A stretch of 64,000 nt of DNA from Rhabditophanes sp. KR3021 (taxonomy: Eukaryota; Nematoda; Chromadorea; Rhabditida; Alloionematidae): positions 1,116,001-1,180,000 of the forward strand of contig CAUJLY010000006.1 of NCBI GenBank assembly GCA_963281155.1. The letters are read 5' to 3'. Positions 45,517 through 58,463 of this stretch are shown here, in pieces. Each line of letters opens with the position of its first letter. Position 1 is the first letter of the stretch. The position numbers and the translations under genes were made by a program. The notes below the pieces were generated by a model. That model saw nothing but the letters and a program-made list of their open reading frames with translations. It had not been told where the DNA came from and did no database searches.

Positions 45517-48500
45517 ATGACTGCTCCCAAACACACCACCAAAAACGAGCCATCTGTGGCCCTCGACATGACTCGCCCCACCTCGACCGACGAAGACGAA
45601 GACACCCCCCAAGTCTACGCTCAAAGCACCTTCGAAAAAGTGCTCAACATCCTCTTATGTAACTTCAATGCCAACAAAGTTCAACTAACAGCCAAACCAG
45701 TAACTCTATTTGGTTTAGTAAGTCAAATGTAATAGCTTAATACTTTTAATTATTTTAGTTCCGATATGCAAACAAATTAGATTGGATTTTCTTATTCATC
45801 GGTTTTATTACATGTGTTTGTACGGGAGCTTCGTTGCCTGTGTTGGCTATTATTTCTGGCCGAATCACTAATGCCCTTCTCGTATATCCTCCCCGCTCTA
45901 CTCAATTTAGAGACAAAGCTTATGAGAATGTTTATATCTTTTTGGGGATAGGGGTGTTTACATTGTTTATGAATTACCTTCAATATATGTTGTTTCAATC
46001 TGTTTGCAATAGAGTCATTTCGAGGATGAGAAAGGCTTATATGAAATCTATTTTGAGACAGAATGCGGGGTGGTTTGATAAGAATCAGGCGGGAGTCTTG
46101 ACGACCCGTCTTAATGACAACATCGAACGAATCAGAGAAGGTCTGGGTGACAAGTTGGGTCTTCTTATCAGAGGAGCTTGGATGTTTATTTCGGCGTGTA
46201 TTATTGCTTTCATTTACGAATGGAGATTAGCTTTGATGATGTTTGGAATCACACCTATGACTTGTTTTGTCATGTCTATGATGTCTCAATTTATTGGATC
46301 AACTACCATGAAGATTCTTGGTAGTGTTGGACAGGCTGGGGCAATTGCCGAAGAAACTATTTTAGGAGTAAGAACTGTTCAATCACTTAATGGGCAGGAA
46401 GAGCGAATTGGAAAGTACGAAGGGCAATTGAACAAAGGAAAGAAGTATGCTTTACTGAATGGTTTGTGGGGTGGTTTGTTTGGAGGAATCTTCTTTTTGA
46501 TTCTGTTTGTATACCTTGGTTGTGGAATGTTGTACGGCGGGTGGCTTTTGAAGGTTGGAATCTTCGACCAACCTGGAGACATCTTCATCGTTGTCATGTC
46601 TATGCTTCTCGGAGCTTATTTCCTAGGATTAGTGTCACCCCATTTAATGGTTCTACTAAACGCTCGTGTCTCAGCTGCCACAATCTACCAGACAATCGAC
46701 AGAGTCCCTCAGATTGATTGTTATTCCCAAGCAGGCAAAGTTGTGGAAGATTTCAAAGGCAAAATTGAACTAAGAAACGTCCACTTCCGCTACCCGACCA
46801 GAAAGGAACAAAAGATCTTGCATGGTGTTAGTTTTACCGTCAATCCTGGAGAAACTTGCGCCCTTGTTGGGCATTCCGGCTGTGGTAAAAGTACCTCTGT
46901 CGGATTGATCACCAGACTTTACGAATGTGAGTCCGGGGAGGTCCTAATTGACGGAGTAAATGTCAAGGATTTGAACATCGACTGGCTACGTAATTCAATT
47001 GGTATTGTTCAGCAAGAACCAGTCTTGTTTAGTGAGACTTTGGCTGAAAACTTAAGAATGGGCAAGCCAAACATCACAAAGGATGAAATGATAGAATGCT
47101 GTAGAATGGCAAATGCCGAAGACTTCGTATCTAAACTTCCAAATGGATACGACACTTTACTTGGCGAAGGTGGTGTTCAATTGTCAGGTAAGTATAATAT
47201 GCTATTTGTGAAATAGTTCCTTCCACCGTTGATCTGTGTGAGAGTAACAAAGAGATACTAATTAGTTTATCTTCCTTATTAATAAATATTGTTTAGGAGG
47301 ACAAAAACAACGTATTGCAATTGCTAGAACTTTGGCAAGAGGGCCTAAAGTAAGTAAGCTAATCGTGACAAACGTTAATATTATTTTGTAGGTTTTATTA
47401 CTCGACGAAGCCACTAGTGCATTAGATACCAAATCTGAGAAGATCGTCCAAGCTGCATTGGACGAAGCTGCCAAGGGAAGAACAACTATAATCATAGCTC
47501 ATAGATTATCCACAATTAAGAATGCCGATAAGATTATTGTATTCGACGCTGGAAACATCATCGAGCAGGGAACTCACGATGAATTGGTTGCCTTAGGAGG
47601 TTCTTATGCAGGGCTAGTGAAAGCACAACAGATTGCACCAGAACCTGCAGATGAAGAAATTCCCCTTGATGATGATTTGGAAGGTTCTGTCATTTCTTCT
47701 TCAACTAGATCACATGTGTATCGGGCTGAACCTGCCAACATCTACAATAGAAAGGAAAGTGATTCAATCAGTTTCAAATCATCTCACAGAAGCAGTGTCA
47801 GAAGTGGAAGAGACGCTTTTATGAGAGGAGTTTCCCATAACGAAAGCTTCGGCGTCTCAAATAGAAGAATGTCTACAATCGGAGCAGCTGATCCGGCTTA
47901 TGCCCTTTCTGCTATTGAGGAAATGGAACTGGTGGAGGATGAGCAAAAAGCGGGGAATGCAAACATTCTCACAATCTATCGCCATGCACATGGAAATTAT
48001 ATTGGATTAATCGTTGGATTTATCATTGGTGTTCTTCGTGGCTTTGAATTACCAGGCCTTGCTCTTCTCTTCACACATGTTTTCAAAATCTTAGGAGAAA
48101 GAAATTCTAGCATGGTTGGAGATTTAGCCATAACAGTTGCTTATTTTTCAGCCGTTGGTTTAGGAACTTTAGTGACACAACTTCTTAGTTCTGTCATCTA
48201 TGCACATGTCTCTGAAAGTTTGACTTTGAAATATCGCGTTGACGTATTCAGAAACATCTTGTATCAAGATGCTGGATTCTTCGACGTGCAATCCAATTCT
48301 CCTGGCGAATTAATCACCAGACTTGCTTCGGACGTTCCAAATGTCAGAGCAGTGATTGACGGTCGTATGTTGCAGGTCATTTATGGAGTGACTGCAGTTG
48401 TAACGTGTATTGCTCTGGGATACATATATTCATGGCAAGTTACTACGACTGGGTTGGGATTGTTGATCATTTTGGCAGTCACCCAAATTGGGTTGGCGAT

Positions 48501-49768
48501 GAAGATTCAAAATGAAACTTTAGCTCAGATGAAAAATGATAAGGCTGGAAAAATTTCAATTGAAGCTATTGAATATGTCCGTACAGTCCAATTATTGACA
48601 AGAGCAGACTATTTCAATAAAGAATACGGCCACGCTGTTAGTCTTAAAAAGGCCAGTGAATTCAAAAAATCTCAACTTGAAGCTATTAATTTTACCGTGT
48701 CCCAAACTTTCCAATACTTTATGCTTTGTATTTGCTACGCTGTCGGCATTCGGGTCATCTTTAATGGAGACAAATCTTCCGCCGATGTCTTCCAAGCCGT
48801 CATCTTCATGTTACTTGGAGCTGTCGCTGTCATGAATGCTGCCTCCTACTTCCCAGAATTCGTCAAAGCAAACACTGCCGCCAAAACGTTATTCAAACTG
48901 ATGTTTGTCAAACCAGCAACTGGAGACCACATGGCTGGAGAGAAACACGATATCAGAGGAAATATTATGTTTGATAATATCAAATTCACTTATCCCGCTC
49001 GTAAAAACCAAATGGTCATGAATGGCCTTCATTTTTCAGCTCAAAAAGGACAGACAGTAGCTTTAGTCGGCCCTAGTGGGTCAGGAAAATCAACCACAAT
49101 TTCTCTTCTCGAAAGATTTTACGATCCTGTTGGTGGATTCGTTAGGTTTGATGGAAAAGATGTCAAAACTCTTTCACTTCACCATCTAAGAAGTCAAATG
49201 GGTCTTGTTGGTCAAGAGCCTAAATTATTTTCTGGAACCATTAAAGAAAATATCTGTCTAGGTCTTGAGAATGTTTCAATGGAACGGATTGAGGCTGCCT
49301 GTGAACTAGCCAATTGCAATTTCTTAAAGCAATTACCAGATGGTTTGGATACAGAGGTTGGAGAAAAGGGAGGGTCTATGAGTGGAGGTATGAAACAACG
49401 TATCTGTATAGCACGTTGCCTCGTTCGTGAACCTAAGGTAAGTTAAATAGTTGCAATAATAATATATTCTTTAAACAGATCTTGTTGCTCGATGAAAGTA
49501 CCAGTGCCCTTGACTCAAAGTCCGAAAAGGTAAGTGTTCCAAAATTGAAACTCAATTCTATTATTAAATTTAGATTGTGCAAGAAGCACTCGACAAAGCA
49601 GCTAAAGGAAGAACAACAATTGTCATTGCTCACAGACTTTCCTCGATTGTAAACTCAGATTTGATTGTTTATATTGCCGATGGCAAAGTCATGGAACAAG
49701 GAACGCACAGTCAATTATTAGCGAAAAAGGCGTTATATTATGAATTAATTCAACAACAAAGTATTTAG
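45517..49768 (+). CDS. P-glycoprotein, ABCB full transporter (1324 aa)
   Basis: Exons 45517-45717, 45759-47187, 47297-47349, 47392-49437, 49479-49529, 49574-49768, all in frame. Architecture TMD1-NBD1-TMD2-NBD2. NBD1: Walker [10 protein letters not shown] at about residue 438, Q-loop QQEPVLF, signature LSGGQKQR (split by the 47187/47297 intron), Walker [13 protein letters not shown], switch [12 protein letters not shown] charged, Ser-rich linker follows (about 47630-47960). NBD2: GPSGSGKST, signature MSGGMKQR (Gly-Met replaces the usual GQ), [21 protein letters not shown]. All catalytic residues are present. An ATP-driven exporter of hydrophobic compounds in the plasma membrane; nematode members protect against xenobiotics. 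Short exons sit exactly at the signature/Walker B region of both halves. AATAAA at 49839-49844. Confidence 0.97.
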
Positions 49769-50234
49769 AGCCTGTCACCCGCAAACAATACAAATTACTA
49801 TATTTTCCCTACATATATGTATCTTCTTTATTTTTTGTAAATAAAAGCACATTACATAAACTTTATCAACGTTTAAATATTGTCTATCTTTGAACATTTA
49901 TAATCTATATTTGTTTGTTTATTTTAGTTGGTAACATCCACTGGCAAGGCACAGTCTTGGGAGGAAAAGTTTGTAAACAAATGGTACATTCATGCTCGGA
50001 AAATACTATGCCTATGGATGTATGCATCTATAACGGCACTTTCTATAATCCGTTATCAATTACTTGAGATGGTGTCAAGCTATACAGACACACCGCCGAC
50101 TCTTCCATTTCTTTCTGAGTTTATGTCTTTATCAGTTTTAAAGGTCCCTAAATGATCTTTTTCTAATACCCATTTTAGTACAAAAATATAAAAGCAATAA
50201 ATGATTAATATTAATAAGTTATTTTTATTTAGTC
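49769..50234. other. 3' UTR of P-glycoprotein and spacer with unassigned frame
   Basis: An open stretch at 49928-50155 after a TTTTAG site contains SWEEKFVNKWYIHARKI and a hydrophobic part, but does not join in frame to the next gene. Possibly a leader exon; not called. Confidence 0.35.
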
Positions 50235-51633
50235 ATGAACACCAAATGTTCTCAAACTTTATTTCAAAAGCAATGCCCTTGCATCAAACTACTAGTTACT
50301 AATATCAAACGACTATGGCAATTGCGTTCAGGAGTAGATTCACTGTCTGGCTTTGATGAGATTGAAAATTTAGAAGCTAAATGGTGCGACATATTTGTTC
50401 GCTTTATACTTGAGCATGTTCATTGTGAGGGTAATGCTTGTGTTAGTAAGGGAGACGATATGATCTGGTACGTTCCAATGACAAATAGAGTATGCGGCGG
50501 TAAAGAAGGGACTTCTGTTGATGTAAGTTAGTTTTTTATTTAGTTTATATGTTATTTGTGGAGATTGTCATCTTGATGTTTTATTTAAGGCAAGTCATTT
50601 GCAAGTGTTTCGGAAGCAATCCAAAAATAAACCTACTCCTGGTTGTTCTGAAGTTAATTGGGAAGAGACTGTTTGTTTAAATATATTAATGCAATTTGTT
50701 GACTTTTATGTATCAAGTGCGGTATGCACTAAGACACATCCAAATAATTTACAAATTCAAAGGAAAAACTGTCAAAGAGTTTATCCCTCACCGTCTCGAA
50801 GAAGAATGGATGAAAAGGGGGAGTGCGAAGAAATTACATACCCTCGAATTTATTTTGCCATTGACAACTTTGAACAAGTATTTAGTGACATTATCGTCAA
50901 CCCAAATGAGTGTGTTTGTGTCGAATTGTTGGCCAGATCCAGGTATAGAGAAAAGGAAACCGTCATCTTCTTAGGGTCTATTAGATATGAGATTCTGAAG
51001 CAAACCTTTGAAAACAAGGCATCTAAAGGGTGGGGTTGGGCGCAAAAGTTGATGAACTCAGGTAAAAAGAGACACGAGTTCGTCCGTATGAGAGGCCCGC
51101 ATAAGAAGGGGTTTGCTGAGATGGCTGTAACTAGAATTGCTAGTTGTGGGTTCGAAACACCGATGTCAGAGTATGGTTATGATATGCGCAATAATTACTT
51201 CGAAACCGATCGAAATAGTGACAGAAGAATGTCTGACACCAATTTGTTCAGCAGGATGATGACAAAGAGAAATGCAGCTACACCTACACCTGCCTCGACT
51301 TCTACCTCCTTTTTTGGTTCTTTGAGCAACAGAGCCAAACGATGGACTAGTGAATCAAATAATCTCAACAATGGTCTCGAAGATGATTCTAGACAAATGC
51401 ACGAAGATGTAAATAATATTGGATCTCTCAGTAAATTATGGTCAGTTAAAGGTATTAAACAAACGGTTGATTGGCTTCAAAAACCAGAAGAGGAAATGCC
51501 CCTAAACGCATTCCTGACTTTCGTTACTCTAGAATGGAATCACATCCTAGAAGATCTTCTTTCAGATACTCCCAAAAAACCAATACTAACTTTTGATTTT
51601 GATGGTTTTTATCAAACACCTCCACTTGGCTAA
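50235..51633 (+). CDS. KIAA0930 / DUF2045 family protein (443 aa)
   Basis: Exons 50235-50522 and 50590-51633 (phase 0). Conserved blocks: KWCDIFVRFILEH, DDMIWYV, VNWEETVCLNILMQ, AVCTKTHPNNLQI, VYPSPSRRRMDEKGE, ITYPRIYFAIDNFEQVFSDI, CVCVELLAR, VIFLGSIRYEILKQ, EFVRMRGPHKKGFAEMAVTRI, then a Ser/Thr-rich variable stretch, then AFLTFVTLEWNHILEDLL and KPILTF at the end. These match the animal KIAA0930 (DUF2045) family along its whole length; molecular function is not established. Soluble, no signal peptide. The gene follows the P-glycoprotein by 466 bp on the same strand, which permits but does not show an operon. Confidence 0.9.
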
Positions 51634-52397
51634 TAAAAATGCCACTTTCAAAGTTCTTTAATTTCCTTTATTCATCTTTAATGTTTACATCATCCTATAA
51701 CTTTGGTTTCAAACAATAAATAATCTGTGTACGTTTTGCATAATATATTGTAGTAATGATCAATTACTTACCATTTTTCGATTTGATAGACGTATGACAA
51801 GAATATATAGTTCATCAACATGTGTGTTCAAAATATGCGCAGGGTAACCTTTTGTTAAAATATTACACTTTCCCTTCCTTTCTTCTCTTTAATCAGCGCA
51901 CCATTTGGTAAAGAAGAGACGTGGCTTTTGGAATTATATGTATATTGTGCCAAAACTGCATCCTTTATCTCCACATCTAATTATCTCATGCTAATCTTTG
52001 CTAATGTATGGGCATCCATTTTAAAAACATCTTTTATTCATCAAAAACATTATCTGAGCAACACGTGGAATTAATATTCTATATATGCTTGGTATATATA
52101 TTAACCAAATTATTATTTATATGTTGTCAGGAATTATATTATTTTATAATATTCTTTGATTCCACATCATCGCTGCAAAAAAATTAATAATATTTTATAC
52201 AAATTTTCGTACACTATTTTGTTTCGCCAAACAGTATCGGCTATTTACCTTCTTTTATATTGTTTACCTTAAATAGTTAATACTTGGTTGTGCTGTTTTG
52301 GTCGGTCTTTCCATCGATACAATTATCCATAACCATAACACATTTTTACACAACCATTGGTATTGGTATTTTTATTAAATTCTTATTTTTATAGAAA
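51634..52397. other. Intergenic
   Basis: AT-rich promoter side of the GLG1-like gene; a TTTTATAG acceptor-like site lies four bases before its ATG, suggesting a spliced or trans-spliced leader. Confidence 0.4.
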
Positions 52398-55300
52398 ATG
52401 GTTAACAGTAATATGTTGGTGTGGCTTTTGTCAACAACATTAATCTCGTTTGTATCATCTCAACAAGCAATAGACCCCCCAGTTGCAGGTCAGCAGCCAG
52501 GAAATACGGCAAAATTATATCTAGTTGGAAATACAAATTGCGCAGAGGACATTGAGAAGTATTGTGCTTCCATCAAAGGCCCCCAACTGACAGATTTAGC
52601 TTTGTTGGAGTGTCTTCAGAATGCTGGCATGTCAGAATCCACAACCTTGACGGGTACGTGCGAGAGTGCAGTTTGGGAGTTTAAACTGGACGTCACCTCA
52701 GATGAACGTTTCCGAGCTTCTCTCCAAAGTTATTGTAGCGTAGAGCTAGCAGCCAATGCTGAACTTGGAAAGTGTAATAATTTACGTGATCACGGGGAAG
52801 GTCTTTCATGTATGATGGAACATGCTCGTGAGTTAGATCAAAAATCTAGATGCTACCAGTTTATGTATAGAATTGAAAAGATCGTCTTTTCTGACTTTAG
52901 ATTGGTCGGTTCTTTTGCTACCAAGTGTAGGGAATCTATTAAGAATTTGAATTGTGGAAGTTTGACTCCACCAGACAAGGCTAATAAGTATCGTTTTCCT
53001 CATTCACAGGGAGCTGTCGTTGAATGTTTGATCGATAAAATGGTCAAACAACCCAAGGAACACGAACATCATTTGAAGGAAATCGATGAGGGTTGTAGGA
53101 TGGAAATTATGAGAATTGCTGAGCTACAGTCTGAAGATTTCCACTTAGACAGACCATTGTTCTTTGCTTGTCGCCAAGATCGCGAAGTCTTCTGTAGAGA
53201 TGTTCAATCAGGTCAAGGCAAAATATTCGAATGTTTAGTTCAACACAAAGACGACGCCAGAATGAATGCTGAATGTTCGAAGATCTTGACTGAAAGAGCT
53301 CAGTTAATGGGACAAGATTACAGACTCGCTCATCCCCTATTAAAAGGATGTGACAATGAATTAAAAGCTTACAATTGTGTGCCAAACCCACAAGGTCTGG
53401 CAATGTCCAAAAATTTCCATTTGACTCAAGTTCTGCTTTGTCTTGAAAATGGGTATCATCAATCGAAACTAGATGAAAATAACAAAGATCCAAAAAAGCA
53501 AATGCAGCCGTTCAGGATAGAATGCCAACATGAAATGTTAACTTTCCGCTCCATATTAACACAGGAATTCCATATGTCGCCCGAAATCATTTTACATTGT
53601 GGGCAAGAAATTAGTCAATTTTGTTCAGCTACTGGTGATATCGAGAAAGAAGGAAAGACACTCCATTGTTTGATGAAAAAAGCTGAAGAAAGAGAGGAGG
53701 GCAAAAAGATATCTCAACAATGTTTGAATGCAATCACTACACTTGTCAAAGTTGCTGATATTGGAAATAGTTATAAAGTTGACAAGATTCTAATGGCTTC
53801 TTGCAAGGGGTTAATTGAAGGAAGGTGTTCGAGAGATGCACAATCCGAAGCTGCTACATTGAATTGCTTGATGCAACACATAGATACAGAATTCATGGTA
53901 CCCGAATGTGAAGATCGTTTAATTGAAGTTCAATATTTCATGGCTCGTGATTGGACTTTGGAACCTCAATTATATGATGCTTGCCATAGTGAAGCTGTCA
54001 AGAGATGTTCTGCCCTAGACAATTGGCATATGGGAACAAACGAAGCTAATAAAGTTGATCCAGGACCTCAAGTGCTAGCGTGTCTTTACAGAGCCGGCTA
54101 TGATGAGGAAAACCCTCTGTCCCAACAATGTGCTAAGGAAGTTAGAAAAACGTTGAGATCAAGAGCTTTAAGGGTTAATCTTTTGCCTGACGTTGAGGAA
54201 TTCTGCCGAGGTGCCTTGTCCGAGTATTGTTCCTCAAAATACAGCTCCAAGAGAAGAAATGATGTGTTTGCAGACTTATTTCGAAGACGACAAATTTAGA
54301 AAACATTACCCTGATTGTTACACTTCAGTTTCCAAGTTCACCAAAATGGAGTCCAAAGACACCAAACTAAACAGACTTCTAACAAGAGCATGTAAACCAG
54401 TAATTAGTTCTTATTGTGAGCAATTTGCAAATGAGGATATAGATCATGGAGATGTAATGGATTGCCTTGTCCAACATAAAGATACCGATGAAATGACTCA
54501 CAAATGCCGTTCTTATGTCCACCACTTTGAATTGATATCCCTTCGCGATTACCATTTTAGTTACAAATTCGCCCAAGCTTGTCAAAGTGACATCACTTCC
54601 CATTGTAAAACGTATGGTGATGACAAAGGAGCCGTCATTAGATGTCTATCTAATATCGCCTTCGAACATCGCATTCTTGAAAGTAAACTTGATCTTTCCA
54701 AAGATTGTAAAAAACAACTGCGAGTCCAGTATTTGCAACAAGAACAGGTTAACGTACGTCTTGTATAGCTATATAATAATATTTGTTTTTATGTTTTAGT
54801 TTGACGATAAGAAGCACATGAAAGATGCGGATCCTCAATTGATGACAAAATGTGCAGTGGAAATTGAAAAGCTTCAGTGTATGAAGGCAAGCAAATTTGA
54901 GGATGTTGTTGAATGTTTGAGACGTGGATACAATGAGTTAGGAGCTGATTGCAGAGCTATGATATTTGGAAGAGAAAAAATCGAGGCTATCGATAATACT
55001 TTTGATCATGAGTTGCAAAAAAGTTGCAAGATTGACATTACTAGATATTGTTCAGGTGAAAACAGTGAACGTGTATTGTCTTGTTTGTCTAATTCTCGCA
55101 TCATCAGACTCTTACAACAAGATTGCCAGAAAGTAGTCAGACAAAGATTGATGGAACAAACCCAAGATGTCAGACTAAATCCATCTTTATTAGAACATTG
55201 CAAAATAGAGGCTGAAACGTATTGTCCAGATGATTTCAAATTGCTAAACAATCCTCGTTATACTCAACAACAAATGACCGGAATTTTTGTTGTTTGTTTG

Positions 55301-55951
55301 AGAGATAAATATGCCAGTCAAAAGGCCCATCTAAGTACACCCTGTAAAAATGAAATCAGTAATATTATCATCGAATCCGAATTTGACATTGCCCTAGATC
55401 CACAACTTTACAAAGCTTGTCAAACAATCATTAATAGACATTGTTCAAATTCCATTATTGCCAAAAATGGAAAATTCGACACTGTCCTTGAATGCTTGAA
55501 AGCTGACTTTTATAGTGGCGTCATTTCAGACAAAGAATGTGCTGCTCAAATTTCCAGAAGAACTCAAGAAAGTTTGGTAGACATCAACTTGGACCCAATT
55601 CTCCACGAAGCCTGTTCTGCAGACATCATGAGAAATTGTCGCGACACACCACCAGGCCAAAGTCGTATCATAACTTGTTTATTGGATGCACTCGAAGTTC
55701 CTCGCATCCAAATCTCCTCCGAATGCAGAAACAAGCTTATGGAACGTAAAAAGTTATGGAACTTAGCTCACGACGAATACAAAATGGCAGTGCCAGACGA
55801 TTGGGCAGCAATCTTAGATATTGTCTCAAACCATCCGCAAAGAAATTCAATCGCCACATTTGCTGGAATCTTTATCCTCATTATCTTGGTTATAGGGTGT
55901 TGTTGTGGAAGATGTACTAAACGCACTCATATGGAGCTAAAAAATCGTTAA
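52398..55951 (+). CDS. Golgi apparatus protein 1 (GLG1/ESL-1/CFR-1 type), one frame change
   Basis: Exons 52398-54753 and 54800-55951. Signal peptide (MVNSNMLVWLLSTTLISFVSS), then a long run of about 60-residue cysteine-rich repeats of the form C...i..yC.......v..CL..........C, as in vertebrate GLG1, and a single C-terminal span (IATFAGIFILIILVIG) followed by CCCGRCTKRTHMELKNR. A Golgi-resident type I protein that binds growth factors and other ligands. The size (about 1169 codons) equals the family's. Between EYCSSK (54229-54240) and MMCLQTYFED (54260-54289) the reading frame moves by one base; dropping one A of the AAAA at 54237-54240 would give a continuous repeat. The donor GTACGT at 54754 was preferred over GTTAAC at 54748; both keep frame. 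Confidence 0.92.
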
Positions 55952-56442
55952 GTAAAAATTGTACGCGTCTCGGATAATTCTTACAAAGCATACACATATA
56001 CTATTTAGTTTTTGCATTTGTTCGAAACAGATATTATTTATTAATTCATATATCTTTTGATTATTGTGACTCTCATTGCACAAATAAACTTATCTTTAAA
56101 TTGTTTTCAACTTACAGATAAATACAAATTAGTTAACCTTATAAATAAATACAAACTATTTAACTTTATAAATAAATTTAAGTTATTGAACTTCGAAAAT
56201 AAATTGACTAATTAAAGTTCCAAGATAAATACAAATTATTCAACTTTCGGTCACAGTTTATGAGTGTGTAGATTTATTTTTAATTCAAGTTGCGAAAAGT
56301 TGATTATGGTGAAGTGAATACAATATAAAATTATTTATAAAAAGACATATAATGGGTGGGTAAAAATAATTACATCATAACTTTATATTATAGATATATA
56401 ATTGGTCTTTTATATGGTACAAACAATTTTAAAGGTTCTGGA
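55952..56442. other. Convergent intergenic with degenerate repeats
   Basis: AATAAA at 56083-56088 for GLG1. 56118-56245 carries about four diverged copies of AGATAAATACAAATTATTCAACTT-like sequence at roughly 33-bp spacing. Confidence 0.5.
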
Positions 56443-56879
56443 TTAAAATCTACAATCAACAAATTGTAGAATACGTCCGAGTATTGACCAGGTAAATTGA
56501 GATCCCCCGACATTAGTGCAAGTTGCGATTATTGTTGGAGCAGCTGAGATGGAAGTTCTTTGCTGGTCATAACCTTCGACGGTAGCTGGCTGGCCACCTG
56601 CAGTACAGGTTATGGCGACAGTTGCCCCTTGGTTGTGAGTATTTCCAAAGGATACATCCGAATAATCGAATCTGTACTGATCAGTTTGGTCCACAGCACT
56701 TACAGGATACAAAATTAAATCAGAGCATCTCAAATTTACGTTAGCTAAAGATCAAATTTTATTGGTATTGTATATTTCAACTTACTAGGATCCTGACTTG
56801 GCACAAATCCGGGAGGTGCACAAGGCAATGTAGAGCTTATTGCAATAGACAGCAAAAAAATTACTAAATAGGATTTCAT
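56443..56879 (-). CDS. Small secreted C6-domain-like protein (131 aa)
   Basis: Minus exons 56879-56786 and 56744-56443, phase-1 junction. A signal peptide (MKSYLVIFLLSIAISS) is followed by CAPPGF, LRCSDLI, then a beta-rich domain with GATVAITCTAGG, TIIATCTNVGGSQFTWSI and a terminal FVDCRF. The pattern of a threonine/valine strand before Cys, a W, and a last V-x-C matches the C-terminal half of nematode C6 domains; the N-terminal cysteines are fewer than the usual six. Likely an extracellular or cuticle-associated protein. An additional upstream ATG at 56996 would place the signal peptide internally and was rejected. Confidence 0.6.
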
Positions 56880-58463
56880 TTGTAAAGCAAATAAATCTGA
56901 AAAGTAAAAAAATTTGTTAAATAAACGCAAAGCAGTAGGACTAAAGTTGATATGAATAACATTAATAAATGCATTCAACATAATATACACTAACAATTAT
57001 CAATCAAGCCAAATTATTTGGGAGAAGTGGACCGAGTTAGTAGAAAGTTGACATAATAAAAATGATAATGGTAATAAAATTAATTCCGGAGACAGTAACG
57101 GTAATAATTGGTGTTTGACCACAAGCACGTACTCTTTTATCCATCAAAAGGAAGACAAGAAAGAACTTTTTGACCAACACTGCATATTATAATTGCCCAA
57201 TATAACCAAATCACCAAATATATAATTTGGTTTGATAGACTAAATGAAATGATATAAATTATATATACCTCTGGTAAATCTATTTATCAAGATAGAACAA
57301 CCCCAAAAAGTACGCTTCATATCATCCCTGCAACAATCACAATGCAAGTGAAATTGAGGTATAGCTTTTTTAGGATCATTTTATTCAAATTGTCATAGTT
57401 GGATTAGACTCCAATTGTATAACCCATCCAGTTTTGTTTAATAAGCCAAATCAACTTTGCCTACATATCCATCCGGTATTTGTTGCTAAGCATCACATTT
57501 ATGTACCATTATACAATGTCATTCAGGAAACAATACTTTCCATTAAGCGAAGTCTATGCAACCATTTACATGAATAATGGTACCACAAATTATTGTCAGA
57601 TATCAGCTTATTATACCAAATCCAGATTCAAGATTGCAAAGGCCGTTATTTTAAATTTAAATATATGGTATCATATACAAAGACAAGTTTTGTTTTAACA
57701 TAATACATTCCAATTATCATCTTCCCTTTTTCGAGAATCATTTTTTAGAAATGTACTACACCATATATGTATTTGACATTAAACACATCAAACCAAACAT
57801 CTTTATTCACTAAATTGCAAAAAAACATAACCTTAAAAGGCATCATCATACAAATAAACGTGGGTGAGGTGTATATTTATTGCACTACAATGATTATGAA
57901 AATGGAACATGCAATGCCAATTTAAAACAAGGCAACTTTGTTTACTCACTTCGTATATAAATGCAATCCATATATATTCAGTCTTACTTTTACATATTTA
58001 ACGTATAATATCAAGTATAGGACATTCGTATCTTTGGGTGTGTGTTTTAGTTTACTTATAGTTTCAAGTCTCTTTCTACTGCTTTAAAATCTTAAAAGTT
58101 GGTAACTCGTTGTGAAAGAGTGGTATTCCTTGAACGAAAAAATGTATTGCATTGGTAGAGCGTAGTATTTATTACTACACTGGCAATATTCAATACCACT
58201 GATATAAACCAATTTGTTGTTGATAAACAAATTGTTATTTCTCATCCAACATATATACCTTCTTAAATTCATTTTCTCCAATAAATTGCTTTGTATTTAA
58301 CAGATACCTGTTTTAGGAATCGTTGTGCGTTTAGCTATTGCTTTTGTAATCATTAGTAGCAGCCCAAAATATCAAATATTTGTATCTTCTTCTGACAAAA
58401 GTATGGATAACAGCAATTTTATTTATTAAACCGTTCAATATATTTTTTACTTCTTTTACCAAA
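56880..58463. other. Divergent intergenic
   Basis: 1.6 kb shared upstream of the C6-like gene (minus) and the DnaJ gene (plus). A 72-codon frame at 57480-57698 is unrecognised. No RNA gene seen. Confidence 0.4.

Noticed and set aside
49928..50155. Possible first exon of the KIAA0930-type gene
   Set aside because: Splicing from its AAG|GTCCCT end to the next acceptor gives an immediate stop, and the ATG at 50235 already gives the family N-terminus.
53107..53493. 128-codon minus-strand open frame inside the GLG1 exon
   Set aside because: Antisense to conserved cysteine repeats; no signal, no splice sites.
54212..54245. 34-nt intron as explanation of the GLG1 frame change
   Set aside because: GT-AG and frame both fit, but it would delete a conserved GALSEYC repeat segment; kept only as an alternative in the finding.
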